NCBI GenBank assembly: GCA_015233155.1
Contig: JADFYG010000034.1
Span: 2,866 to 64,035 of the forward strand
Reading direction: 5' to 3'
DNA length: 61,170 nucleotides
Source of the DNA: Candidatus Rifleibacteriota bacterium
GTDB taxonomy: Bacteria > Muiribacteriota > Ozemobacteria > Ozemobacterales > Ozemobacteraceae
Shown here: positions 33,910 through 42,247 of the stretch, piece by piece
Layout: each line of letters begins with the position of its first letter
How positions within the stretch are numbered: position 1 is the first letter of the stretch
Program-made: the position numbers and the translations under genes
The notes under the pieces: model-generated
What the model was told of the DNA's origin: nothing
The model's database searches: none
Seen by the model: only the letters and a program-made list of their open reading frames with translations

Positions 33910-36300
33910 TCAAAAGTCATCGAATTCCTTCTTCGATATAGCGTCATCACGGAAAGTCAGAATACCGTGGAAATATGGAAGTCCGGTCGGCTGATACTCG
34001 TTGCCGAATAAGAGAGTCTTGTCCCAGTAGCGGCGGCGTAAAACTGTATCGCAAGTGTTGGTGCCATTGATGAAATATGCAGGTTCCTCTGATGCAAGGC
34101 GGATTTCAGAACCATACACGCGCTGAATAATATATTGCGGCCGGCGAATATACTCGACCATTTTCACCGGAGCCGCCACGGAAACATTTCCGATTTCATC
34201 AAGAACTTTGGGGAAGGCATTGCCGGTGCTCCAGCTCGAAGCGCGGCGCGTGCTGCTTATCAATCCCGCGTTGATTGTTATTTCCGGTGGATAGATACCT
34301 TCGGTGCGTGCTTTGTTCCCGCTTCCGGCCGCGAGGCGCGCCCGCTCAAAAAGGCCATTCACCAGCCCCATGGCGCCAAGCTTCGGATCAGGATCTTCTT
34401 CTTCCTCTTTCATGGCCGTCTTCCAGGCTTCTTCAAAAATGCCGTTTAGATCGACGTTCGTTAACACACCATCGTCTTTACACGCATCTATAAGCATCTG
34501 GCAAAGTTTGTCTCTTGCGGCCTGATCGCGAATACCAAAATGCGGACTCTTGTCATCTTCAGTTGCTGACGTCAAAAACTTATTGAAATCGGCGATTTTC
34601 GTGAAGAATACCGGCCCTGTAGCAATGCCGTTCTTTACAAGCGAATAAATGGAGTAAATCGAATAATAGTTGGAGGTTGGCTTTCCGTCGGCGCCAGGCT
34701 GTCCGCAGCCAACGAGACTTCCGATATTTTTCGGATTCGGGTCGAGTTTGCAAACCTGTTTGGGAAGGTCTTTCAAACTCTCATCAGACGGTCCGAGTGA
34801 CATTCCGAGCAAATACAGAAAATATGGTCGCATCTCGTTTTTCAGAAACAACGTCGGACGGCTGATGTCTATTAGAATACGACCCATTGACATGACGAGC
34901 GCGCCGACCTTGTGAAAGTCTTTTCCATTTTTAACCGGAGTCGCATAATCCTGAAAAAATGAATCTTTATAATCCTGCGGCATCGCAGGATTCTGGTTGA
35001 AATCGCCCGCTATGACAATATCCTTCTCGGAAAAAATGGTAGTGGTCCGGTCAGGGCAACCCCAGATGCGAAGCGGAACCTTCGAATATATGAGCAGCTT
35101 GCGCCCTCTCAGTTTTGCGATCGGGCTTCCAACGCCACCGTCATCGGAACCTGGAGGCGGATCCGAATTTTTGGCGTTACCCTCATCCTTATCGTCCTGG
35201 TCGTCAACACTACCATTTCCTGTGTCAGACCCACTGTCGGGGGGATCGGGCACGGCGTCAGGCCGAAGATGCGGTTCACCAAAATCGATGTCGACATATT
35301 CGGCACTGGTGTCATACGGATTCTTGTATTTGCTGGCGGGAAAAGTTCCCTTTTCGATTATGAATCCACCGCTGTTTTTGCGACGTTTCGCTTTCGCATA
35401 CAAACTATCTTTTGGCAAATGCGTCATTTTTATCGGATGCGCACCGTGAGCCCCATCAAGCAAATATCCATTTTTGGAAAGAGCCCCGGAATCAGCTGAA
35501 GTCGGCAAGGTAACACTGGTATTGTCGGGAAAATCGATTTGAGTGTTTTTCAATGCCTGAATCATGCCGGGCGTCTCTATTTTTTCCATCTTCGTGAGAT
35601 ATGAACCCAGATCCGTGCCGCCTGGTGACGTGAACATGATCCATTGATATCCGTATATACGCCCGCTGATGAGTTGATTTCGCACATCCGGATATGGCCC
35701 CATGCCGATATCCAGAATTTCACCGTCGAACAACAGATTCTCGCAAACCGGACAACGCCGCTCGATGAAAGCCGTTATTCGCCTATATGAAGCCTCTTCC
35801 GACTTTTTTCCATCGCCGATATGTGCCACCACTTCGGCACGAACATACATGTCGGACTCCTTCAGAGTCGTTGTGCTCTTGTTATCCTTGGCATCATAAA
35901 CCGGCGCGATACGAAATTTGAATTCACCCTGAGCCGTTTCACCCGAATAAGCACCATTGCTGATCCCGTTAAGGGTCAGATCAACGCCGGACACATTTCC
36001 AATTGCTGAAGCCCGCTTTTTAACGGGTTCTTTCCATTTCGAACTGGTGCTATAGTACCAGTGAGTCCTGAAGCTCGGATCGAGATTGATTTCGGCAAGC
36101 GCGATATTGAGACCCGCCTCGGCAACTGTGTTGCTCATGAGGTCTTTCTGGGCTTTAGATAACAGATTGACGGCTTCGGATCGGACATGACTCATCATCG
36201 CCAGAAAAATGAACATAATTGCGGCAAACACCATGACGACGATATAAGCAAAACCGCGACGCCCCAAACCAGAGCGGAAAAATAGCGGAAGGCTGATCAT
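33910..36300 (-). CDS. PilX-like pilus/secretion-associated membrane protein, very large
   Basis: 796 aa. The N-terminus RRGFAYIVVMVFAAIMFIFLAMM is a pilin-type hydrophobic helix after positive residues, then an amphipathic helix (LLSKAQKDLMSNTVAEAGLNIALAEI), as in PilX/GspK-type proteins. The rest is a large extracytoplasmic region with an Asp/Ser/Gly-rich acidic insert (about 350-395) that could bind Ca2+, and a CPVC pair near residue 195. PilX proteins have about 200 residues, so the 700-residue ectodomain is unusual and may be a tip adhesin or substrate platform. Its ATG overlaps the PilW-like stop (ATGA). Confidence 0.75.
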   Translation of the reverse strand: MISLPLFFRSGLGRRGFAYIVVMVFAAIMFIFLAMMSHVRSEAVNLLSKAQKDLMSNTVAEAGLNIALAEINLDPSFRTHWYYSTSSKWKEPVKKRASAIGNVSGVDLTLNGISNGAYSGETAQGEFKFRIAPVYDAKDNKSTTTLKESDMYVRAEVVAHIGDGKKSEEASYRRITAFIERRCPVCENLLFDGEILDIGMGPYPDVRNQLISGRIYGYQWIMFTSPGGTDLGSYLTKMEKIETPGMIQALKNTQIDFPDNTSVTLPTSADSGALSKNGYLLDGAHGAHPIKMTHLPKDSLYAKAKRRKNSGGFIIEKGTFPASKYKNPYDTSAEYVDIDFGEPHLRPDAVPDPPDSGSDTGNGSVDDQDDKDEGNAKNSDPPPGSDDGGVGSPIAKLRGRKLLIYSKVPLRIWGCPDRTTTIFSEKDIVIAGDFNQNPAMPQDYKDSFFQDYATPVKNGKDFHKVGALVMSMGRILIDISRPTLFLKNEMRPYFLYLLGMSLGPSDESLKDLPKQVCKLDPNPKNIGSLVGCGQPGADGKPTSNYYSIYSIYSLVKNGIATGPVFFTKIADFNKFLTSATEDDKSPHFGIRDQAARDKLCQMLIDACKDDGVLTNVDLNGIFEEAWKTAMKEEEEDPDPKLGAMGLVNGLFERARLAAGSGNKARTEGIYPPEITINAGLISSTRRASSWSTGNAFPKVLDEIGNVSVAAPVKMVEYIRRPQYIIQRVYGSEIRLASEEPAYFINGTNTCDTVLRRRYWDKTLLFGNEYQPTGLPYFHGILTFRDDAISKKEFDDF

Positions 36301-37136
36301 TGGTGTTGAAATACCTCCTTCCCGCGTTTGCAGAAGCTGGTGTTAACTGTGATGTCATATGCCTCCGTCTGTTCATTCAGACGCGGACTTTGAAGTGTTA
36401 TACGGAAATAGACCAGGTCGTTACCGGTACCTGCATCCGCCAACGGAACGGGAGTCAGCAGGCGATCCTCTTTTTTCGATAACGCCTCCGTTCTCTTGTT
36501 CATCGGTTGCCGGAGCGTTCGAAAAACCGTGAATTCCCGCAACGTATCAGTGAGTTCTACGACCTGTTTCAGTTTTACGCCAGGTTCAGCCCTCTCTTCC
36601 ACGTATTCCGTGCGGATCAACTTTATTCGCGGAACCGTCTTTGCCGCAGGGTCCCGGTACCATCTAAGAGAATACGAGATATCACGCACACGCACTACCT
36701 GGTCGGAAGTTCCTGCTGCAGTCCAGTTAGAAGAGCCACCGGAACCGAATTTTACGGAGGGGTCAATTTCCTGCTTTATTATGTGCAATACCTCGCCCCC
36801 CGCCTCTGGTGTCTTCTGATCCTGAATATTTTTGACATCGATCGGTTTCGGAGACACAATGTTCGTCGCTTCACGAATATCATTGCCTAAATAAACGATA
36901 ATGCGCCGCAGAGAATCATTCACCTTCATGAACTCCATTGAACGGGCCACCATGCGTGCCTGCGAGAAAAAAACCTTATAGGCAATCGCCAGAATAATGC
37001 ATATCAAAGTCAGAACGATCAAAAGCTCGACAATCGTGAAGGCATGTGACTTCTTCCGATGCCGTTTTGATCCGACTGCTTTCACTGCTTTCCTGTTCAT
37101 TATCATATATTCATGGGATGAAAACTCGTTTTCCAC
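36297..37136 (-). CDS. PilW/GspJ-like prepilin
   Basis: 279 aa. A basic leader (SKRHRKKSHA) precedes FTIVELLIVLTLICIILAIAYKVFF, a type IV prepilin helix with glutamate at +5. The residue before the cleavage site is Ala (SHA-FTIVE) rather than the usual Gly, which prepilin peptidase tolerates only partly. The ectodomain is beta-rich (VRVRDISYSLRWYRDP; YFRITLQSPRLNEQTEAYDITVNTSF). Size and position between a PilV-like and a PilX-like gene make it the minor pilin/pseudopilin of the initiation complex. The start may also be the internal ATG at residue 11 or 13. Confidence 0.85.
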   Translation of the reverse strand: MENEFSSHEYMIMNRKAVKAVGSKRHRKKSHAFTIVELLIVLTLICIILAIAYKVFFSQARMVARSMEFMKVNDSLRRIIVYLGNDIREATNIVSPKPIDVKNIQDQKTPEAGGEVLHIIKQEIDPSVKFGSGGSSNWTAAGTSDQVVRVRDISYSLRWYRDPAAKTVPRIKLIRTEYVEERAEPGVKLKQVVELTDTLREFTVFRTLRQPMNKRTEALSKKEDRLLTPVPLADAGTGNDLVYFRITLQSPRLNEQTEAYDITVNTSFCKRGKEVFQHQ

Positions 37137-37160
37137 GGGAGCTTCTCTGATTTGACATGA

Positions 37161-37625
37161 TCAGTTCAGATCCGCAATCGTAGTAGACAATTCAAACGTC
37201 ACCTTTTTTTCTTCAGGACGTCCCCAGGTCACTATAACGCGCACGAATTTCAAGCGCGGCGACATTCCGTCCTTTACAGCGTTGGGAAGCTCGGTTACTT
37301 CAACTTTTCGCTCATATTTGATCGGTCCGGCCATCAGAACAGGCTTAAGCAGATCATTCGGCCCGCTGTCAGTATTGAGGTCCAGCTCGACGCTGTCACT
37401 GGCATCCGCATCATCGATCATGGAATATGGTGCGGCACGTAACACTTCGATGGCTTGTTGAGCCAGCACAATAGCTATCTCGCTATTACGCATCTTACTG
37501 GTCGAACGCAATCCAGTCGTGAAAATAATGCCAAGGGTGAACAGGATCGATATCAACAAAATAGTGATCAACACCTCGGGCAAGGTAAACCCGCGCCGTT
37601 GCGTAAAAAGGTGTCGTTCAGACAT
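37161..37625 (-). CDS. PilV/GspI-like prepilin
   Basis: 154 aa from ATG 37625. The open frame continues upstream without features, but a leader of RRG directly before FTLPEVLITILLISILFTLGII marks the true N-terminus. The prepilin site is G-FTLPE with glutamate at +5, and a short beta ectodomain follows (IKYERKVEVTELP; VRVIVTWGRPEEKKVTFELST). It is the first gene of the V-W-X-diguanylate cyclase operon, divergent from the M28 peptidase gene with a 123-bp shared promoter region. Confidence 0.88.
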   Translation of the reverse strand: MSERHLFTQRRGFTLPEVLITILLISILFTLGIIFTTGLRSTSKMRNSEIAIVLAQQAIEVLRAAPYSMIDDADASDSVELDLNTDSGPNDLLKPVLMAGPIKYERKVEVTELPNAVKDGMSPRLKFVRVIVTWGRPEEKKVTFELSTTIADLN

Positions 37626-37748
37626 GTATTCAAGAGTAGCACAACCGTCTATTTTTCGCCAATCCGGAAAAAGTAGGTTCGTCAACTTGTTCGACTTTTC
37701 CGGAAAGTGCGGTATAATATCGATAACTGACTTCCGAGGAGAAGGAAT

Positions 37749-39062
37749 ATGATGAAGTTCGGCTTGCGTCTGGCCATCCTGCTCTCGCTTCTGGCGGCAC
37801 CAACGCTGTTTGCCCAACCTCAGGAGAGACCAGAAAAATGGGCGGTCGTTATTCCGACTTCTGAAGCCGGTGATCTGACTAAAGCCCCTGTCGATCCATC
37901 TATAAGTTTCACCACTCTTGGCGATAAAACCGTCATACTGGGTGGCGAATCCCTCCTCGGGAAGCTTTCAGGCAAACATCCGGACCACTCTCCCGTCGGT
38001 TTCAGAAAAGGTGAAGAAGCTCTGCTGTTCTCGACACGAGCTCCGGCGCTCCGTCAAATGAGTATTTCCGGTGCCCGTCTGATCCTGAAAGTCCAGGGCA
38101 TGCGGGTCTTTCTGGCCGATGAAACAGCAAAAATGGGCCTCACGGCAAAGATCTCTCCGTTTACGAAACTTGAAGCGCTTCCAGCGAATACGGTTGTGCT
38201 CACTCCGTCACGTTCTCCGGGAAAGAAGCGTCAAGGCGATCTCATTTCGCCTCTGCTTGATCGTCTCGATATCGAAGCCTTCAAAGCCGATGTTAAGGCA
38301 TTATCCGACCTCAAGACACGTTATACCTACAGTAAAGGTGCGGATGCCGCTCTTGTATACTGCGAAAAAAAGTTTCAGGAACTCGGCCTGAAAACACGTC
38401 GTCAATCATTTACCAGTAACGGCACATCCCGCGACAACCTCGAAGCTGTCCAACCCGGATTCGATCAAAGTAATTCGGGCGAAGTTTTCATTATCGCGCA
38501 TCTCGATTCGACTTCTCCGAATGCGTCGACTCTGGCTCCAGGCGCGGATGACAATGGTTCCGGAGCAGCCGGAGTTCTTGCTCTCGCCCGCTTCATGAAA
38601 GGGCTTAAGGGACGCGCCGGTGTTCGTTTCATCCTAGTTCTTGGCGAAGAGCAGGGTATGCTCGGCTCAAAAGCCTATGTTGCAAGTCTGTCTCCGGTTG
38701 AACTCGCAAAACTGCGCGGCGCAATCAACATGGATATGATTGCTTTTGATGCACAGCCGCCGCTGTCGGCTGTCCTGGAAACCGCCGATTTCAACGGGCA
38801 AATGGCTGATCAGATGTCAGAGCTGGCCGCCCGATATACCAGCCTGACAACACAGATCAGCTACAATTGGTGGGGTTCGGATCATGTGTCGTTCCTGAAA
38901 AAAAATATCCCGTCAGTCCTGACCATCGAGTCGGAATATAGTGATAATGCCAATTACCATCAGGTTACGGATACACCCGATCACATGAATAATGATCTGG
39001 CTCTCCAGATGCTTCGTCTGAACGCAGCCTCTATCTGCGAAATGGCTGAAATCGAGCGCTGA
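37749..39062 (+). CDS. Secreted M28-family zinc aminopeptidase
   Basis: 437 aa with a signal peptide (MMKFGLRLAILLSLLAAPTLFAQ) and a ribosome site GAGGAGAAGG just upstream. An N-terminal domain of about 165 residues precedes the M28 catalytic domain with two-zinc ligands in AHLDST (His), GADDNGSG (Asp), GEEQG (catalytic and metal Glu), NMDMI (Asp) and YHQVTDTPDH (His). The family removes N-terminal residues from peptides outside the cytoplasm. It is followed after 3 nt by a MazG-like gene, so the two may share a transcript. Confidence 0.93.
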   Translation: MMKFGLRLAILLSLLAAPTLFAQPQERPEKWAVVIPTSEAGDLTKAPVDPSISFTTLGDKTVILGGESLLGKLSGKHPDHSPVGFRKGEEALLFSTRAPALRQMSISGARLILKVQGMRVFLADETAKMGLTAKISPFTKLEALPANTVVLTPSRSPGKKRQGDLISPLLDRLDIEAFKADVKALSDLKTRYTYSKGADAALVYCEKKFQELGLKTRRQSFTSNGTSRDNLEAVQPGFDQSNSGEVFIIAHLDSTSPNASTLAPGADDNGSGAAGVLALARFMKGLKGRAGVRFILVLGEEQGMLGSKAYVASLSPVELAKLRGAINMDMIAFDAQPPLSAVLETADFNGQMADQMSELAARYTSLTTQISYNWWGSDHVSFLKKNIPSVLTIESEYSDNANYHQVTDTPDHMNNDLALQMLRLNAASICEMAEIER

Positions 39063-39065
39063 ATT

Positions 39066-39416
39066 ATGGAAGACACCTCCGCCACTATCGAAAATCTGAA
39101 AAAACTGGTTCAGAATTTCGTGAGCGAAAGGGATTGGTGGCGATTTCACACTCCCCGTAATCTTGCCGCTTCGATAAGTATTGAAGCGGCAGAACTTCTC
39201 GAGCACTTTCAATGGACACTGGACGACGGAAGCCCCCTGAATGACGAAAAGCGACTCGAGGTCTCTGAAGAAATGTCTGATGTTCTGGCCTATCTGCTGA
39301 GTCTTTCAACTGTTCTCGATATCGATCTGTCAGCAGCCCTGGCAGCGAAAATGAGTAAAAACGCGAAAAAATATCCAAGTGATAAATTTCAGGGAAACTG
39401 GTCAAAAGTTCGATGA
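39066..39416 (+). CDS. MazG-like nucleotide pyrophosphohydrolase (RS21-C6/dCTPase type)
   Basis: 116 aa. The all-alpha NTP-PPase fold is marked by RDWWRFHTPRNLAASISIEAAELLEHFQW and EEMSDVLAYLLSLS, which give the E-x2-E ... E-x2-D Mg2+ site. A C-terminal KKYP...FQGNW follows. The family hydrolyses (d)NTPs, often modified dCTP, to the monophosphate, cleansing the nucleotide pool. It starts 4 bases after the M28 peptidase stop. The length is normal. Confidence 0.92.
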   Translation: MEDTSATIENLKKLVQNFVSERDWWRFHTPRNLAASISIEAAELLEHFQWTLDDGSPLNDEKRLEVSEEMSDVLAYLLSLSTVLDIDLSAALAAKMSKNAKKYPSDKFQGNWSKVR

Positions 39417-39444
39417 AGTTTCATATTCTTGTCGGTCTCTGTAA

Positions 39445-39819
39445 ATGAAAGAATATCTCTGGTCCTGGATATTTGGTGTTTCACTGGTTTTTTGCACCCT
39501 TTTGACGGCCAGTCTGCTGATCGCCTTCAAACTATATTCGACAGCCCCGCAAAATGCCAATACTCCAGTCTTCGCCATCGGATTCGGTTTTGCCTTCGGT
39601 TTCATTGGCCTTGGGGCCTCGACTTTCCTGCTTTATGATCGACTGGTACGCAAACTCGATCTTATTGGTGAAGATGAAGGAGAATTAGTACGCAAGGTCG
39701 TTCGCGAAATGCCATTCTTTTTTTTCTCGATTCTGTATTTTTTCATTCTTGCATTATACATGGGGATATTCATGTTGATGATTCCTTTTATCCGCACTGC
39801 ATGCGGCTCATATTACTAA
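39445..39819 (+). CDS. Hypothetical membrane protein
   Basis: 124 aa with three membrane segments (about 8-28, 42-63 and 90-116; MPFFFFSILYFFILALYMGIFMLMIPF) and a charged cytoplasmic loop (YDRLVRKLDLIGEDEGELVRKVVRE). No family was recognised. It lies 28 nt after the MazG-like gene and 13 nt before the solute-binding-protein gene, so it is probably cotranscribed. Its ribosome site is weak. Confidence 0.7.
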   Translation: MKEYLWSWIFGVSLVFCTLLTASLLIAFKLYSTAPQNANTPVFAIGFGFAFGFIGLGASTFLLYDRLVRKLDLIGEDEGELVRKVVREMPFFFFSILYFFILALYMGIFMLMIPFIRTACGSYY

Positions 39820-39832
39820 CGGGAGGAACGAA

Positions 39833-40975
39833 ATGAGCCGTTCCTGGAGATTCACCTATCCGACAATAGCTGTCGTTATCGTGCTTTTCGTTTTGTTCTT
39901 CGGATTTCGCGGTCGATCGAACCGTCTTGTCGTAGGCGTCATAGGTCCCCTGACCGGTAACGCTTCAGGCTACGGAATCGCCCACAAGAACGGCATCCGG
40001 CTTGCCGTAGATCAGATCAATGCCGTCGGCGGAATCAACGGCCGAAAAATCGAGGCCATTTTCCTGGACGATGCCAACGATAAAATACTGTCCGCCGAGG
40101 CCGGACGCGATCTGCTTTATAAGCACAACGCGATCGCCATAATTGGCGCTATCACCTCGGACAACACCATGAATCTGCAGCGTTTGTGTGAACGGGCACG
40201 TGTTCCGCTTCTGACCGCTGTAAGCACTAATCCGTTCATCACCCGGGTCAATTTTTCGTTTTCATTCAGGTGTCTCGCCGACGACACGGTACAAGCCCAG
40301 GAACTCGCCCGCTACACCTCACGCACCCTCAACCTGCATCGGGTGGCTATTCTTCACGACATGAACAAATACGGCTCGGCGGGTGCCCGGACATATCGTC
40401 AGATGGCTACGGGTTTCGGACAGGAGATCGTTCTCAACGAAGGCTTCGACAATGGTACCACCAATTTCAGATCGCAGCTCGAGAAAGTGCGCGCATCGAA
40501 TCCTGACGGGCTTCTTATCTGGGGGCTGTACCGCGAGTCAGCCCTTGCTCTGCGTCAGGCGCGCGAAATGGGAATCAATGTGCCGGCTTTCGGCGGTGAC
40601 GGCATGGCTCTTCCGGACTTTCTCGCAATTGCCGGCCCCGCCGCCGAGAATACGGTATTGACGTTTCCATTCGATCCAGTTCGCGGAGGTGAGCGCGCAA
40701 AGAAGTTCCTCGACGAGTATCGCAAAGCTTTCAGCATGGAAGCCGACTCGTTCGCCGCTCATGGTTACGATGCAATGATGCTTCTGGCGCGTGCTATCAC
40801 CACAAGCAATGCCACCGGTCCTGGAATTCGTGATGCTCTTTCCCGAATCGGCCCCTATGAAGGCATTGTTGGCAAGGGCGGTCTCGATGAAACCGGAAAT
40901 GAAACCAGGCCTGTTCAACTTGCCCGTGTTCAGGCCGGAAATTTCGTTCCGATGATCGAAGGAGACCGACGATGA
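39833..40975 (+). CDS. ABC-type branched-chain amino acid-like solute-binding protein (orphan)
   Basis: 380 aa of the Peripla_BP_6/LivJ family. An uncleaved or signal-type N-terminal helix (PTIAVVIVLFVLFFGF) has no lipobox, followed by VVGVIGPLTGNASGYGIAHKNGIRLAVDQINAVGGINGR and AIIGAITSDNTM, the typical ligand-pocket loops. A GGGAGGAACGAA ribosome site is directly upstream. No LivH/M/G/F permease or ATPase genes are nearby, so it may work as a receptor rather than in import. It is coupled by ATGA to a beta-propeller protein. Confidence 0.92.
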   Translation: MSRSWRFTYPTIAVVIVLFVLFFGFRGRSNRLVVGVIGPLTGNASGYGIAHKNGIRLAVDQINAVGGINGRKIEAIFLDDANDKILSAEAGRDLLYKHNAIAIIGAITSDNTMNLQRLCERARVPLLTAVSTNPFITRVNFSFSFRCLADDTVQAQELARYTSRTLNLHRVAILHDMNKYGSAGARTYRQMATGFGQEIVLNEGFDNGTTNFRSQLEKVRASNPDGLLIWGLYRESALALRQAREMGINVPAFGGDGMALPDFLAIAGPAAENTVLTFPFDPVRGGERAKKFLDEYRKAFSMEADSFAAHGYDAMMLLARAITTSNATGPGIRDALSRIGPYEGIVGKGGLDETGNETRPVQLARVQAGNFVPMIEGDRR

Positions 40976-42228
40976 CTCACCGGCATCCGCTTGCACGAGA
41001 CCCCAAAAACAACAATCTGCACGTCATCGTTGGAGTCATTCTGCTGATAGCCCTGGCCCTCAGTATTCGCTGGGCACGCGGCTCCCGCACGGAAGTTCCG
41101 GGCTTTTCTTTTGCCCCCAACGGAGTGACAGCCGCGACCGGCAGTTATACGCCTTACGCCTCTTCTCCGCTGCCGACGGTAGCGGGCCCTGTGCCGGTCA
41201 TACAAACGCCGATACCGGCATTACCGGTTCCCCCTCTGCCGCCTCAACTCAGACCCCCTGCCCCCATAATTCCGGCTACGACAACAGCAACACTTCCGCC
41301 ATTCTGGACCGCCACAATTCCTCTGCCGCCGGTGAATGCCATTCTTGCAGCCCCGGACGGCAAATTATGGGCGGCGACTGAAGGCGGTCTGGCACAGCGC
41401 AATGCGGAAGATGGAACCTGGACGCTTCTTCGACAATCCGAAGGGCGATTTCCGGCTCCACAGGCTGATGCCCTGGCCCATGACGGGAAAAGCCTCTGGG
41501 TTGGTTCGTCAGTCGGTCTTTTTCGCACTGAAGATGGACGATCATTCCGTTCATATGGAAAAAGCGACGGTCTGATCAGCGATATCATCTGGTCACTTGT
41601 CTGGGATGGACAGGTCTTGTGGGTCGGCACACAGGCGGGAGTCTCCTTTTTAACAACTCCCGATGGGCGTTTCCAGAGCATGGACAAAAAAATCACGAAT
41701 GGCGGCCTCGCAGACATCTGGATTGGCGCGATGTTGCGTCGCGACAACTATCTCTGCTGCGGCAACGACGATGGACTCAGCATCTGGGATACACGCATCC
41801 CCGCCGCGGATCCCAAGGGCTGGACGACTCTCGACATGTTCACCACCAATCTTGCCCACAACTGGATTCTTGCGCTCACTTTGTTCGAACGTGAAATCTG
41901 GGTAGGTACTCCCCTGGGCATCTGCAGACTCGACACTCCAATTGAAGAAGTATTCAAAAGTGGCGGTAATGCGCGTTGGACTGTTTTCAACAAGTCGCAG
42001 GGGCTTCCGGGAGACCGCGTCAACGCTCTTGCTGAATTGAAGGGAGCACTTTGGCTGGGCTCCTCAGGTGGATTGACCAGATACAGCAATAAGGCTTTTC
42101 GCACGTTGCGCATGACCGAAGGACTCATGGCATCTGATGTTCGGGCGCTTGCCGTGGCGTCCGAAACATTATGGGTTGGAACCGGTGCCGGCATTCAGGC
42201 TCTTGATCCGGCCCTCGTTAACTTCTGA
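40972..42228 (+). CDS. Membrane-anchored two-component-regulator-type beta-propeller protein
   Basis: 418 aa. One N-terminal helix (about 17-34), a Pro-rich linker (about 45-115), then repeated propeller blades with the Reg_prop pattern (GKLWAATEGGLAQRN; KSLWVGSSVGLFRTEDG; QVLWVGTQAGVSFL; REIWVGTPLGICRL; GALWLGSSGGLTRYS; ETLWVGTGAGIQAL), at least six blades. Such propellers are usually the sensor part of hybrid kinases, but no kinase domain is present here. Overlap with the solute-binding protein gene (ATGA) suggests the two form a periplasmic sensing pair. Confidence 0.88.
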   Translation: MTHRHPLARDPKNNNLHVIVGVILLIALALSIRWARGSRTEVPGFSFAPNGVTAATGSYTPYASSPLPTVAGPVPVIQTPIPALPVPPLPPQLRPPAPIIPATTTATLPPFWTATIPLPPVNAILAAPDGKLWAATEGGLAQRNAEDGTWTLLRQSEGRFPAPQADALAHDGKSLWVGSSVGLFRTEDGRSFRSYGKSDGLISDIIWSLVWDGQVLWVGTQAGVSFLTTPDGRFQSMDKKITNGGLADIWIGAMLRRDNYLCCGNDDGLSIWDTRIPAADPKGWTTLDMFTTNLAHNWILALTLFEREIWVGTPLGICRLDTPIEEVFKSGGNARWTVFNKSQGLPGDRVNALAELKGALWLGSSGGLTRYSNKAFRTLRMTEGLMASDVRALAVASETLWVGTGAGIQALDPALVNF

Positions 42229-42247
42229 TGCTTCAGATGTGACATCA

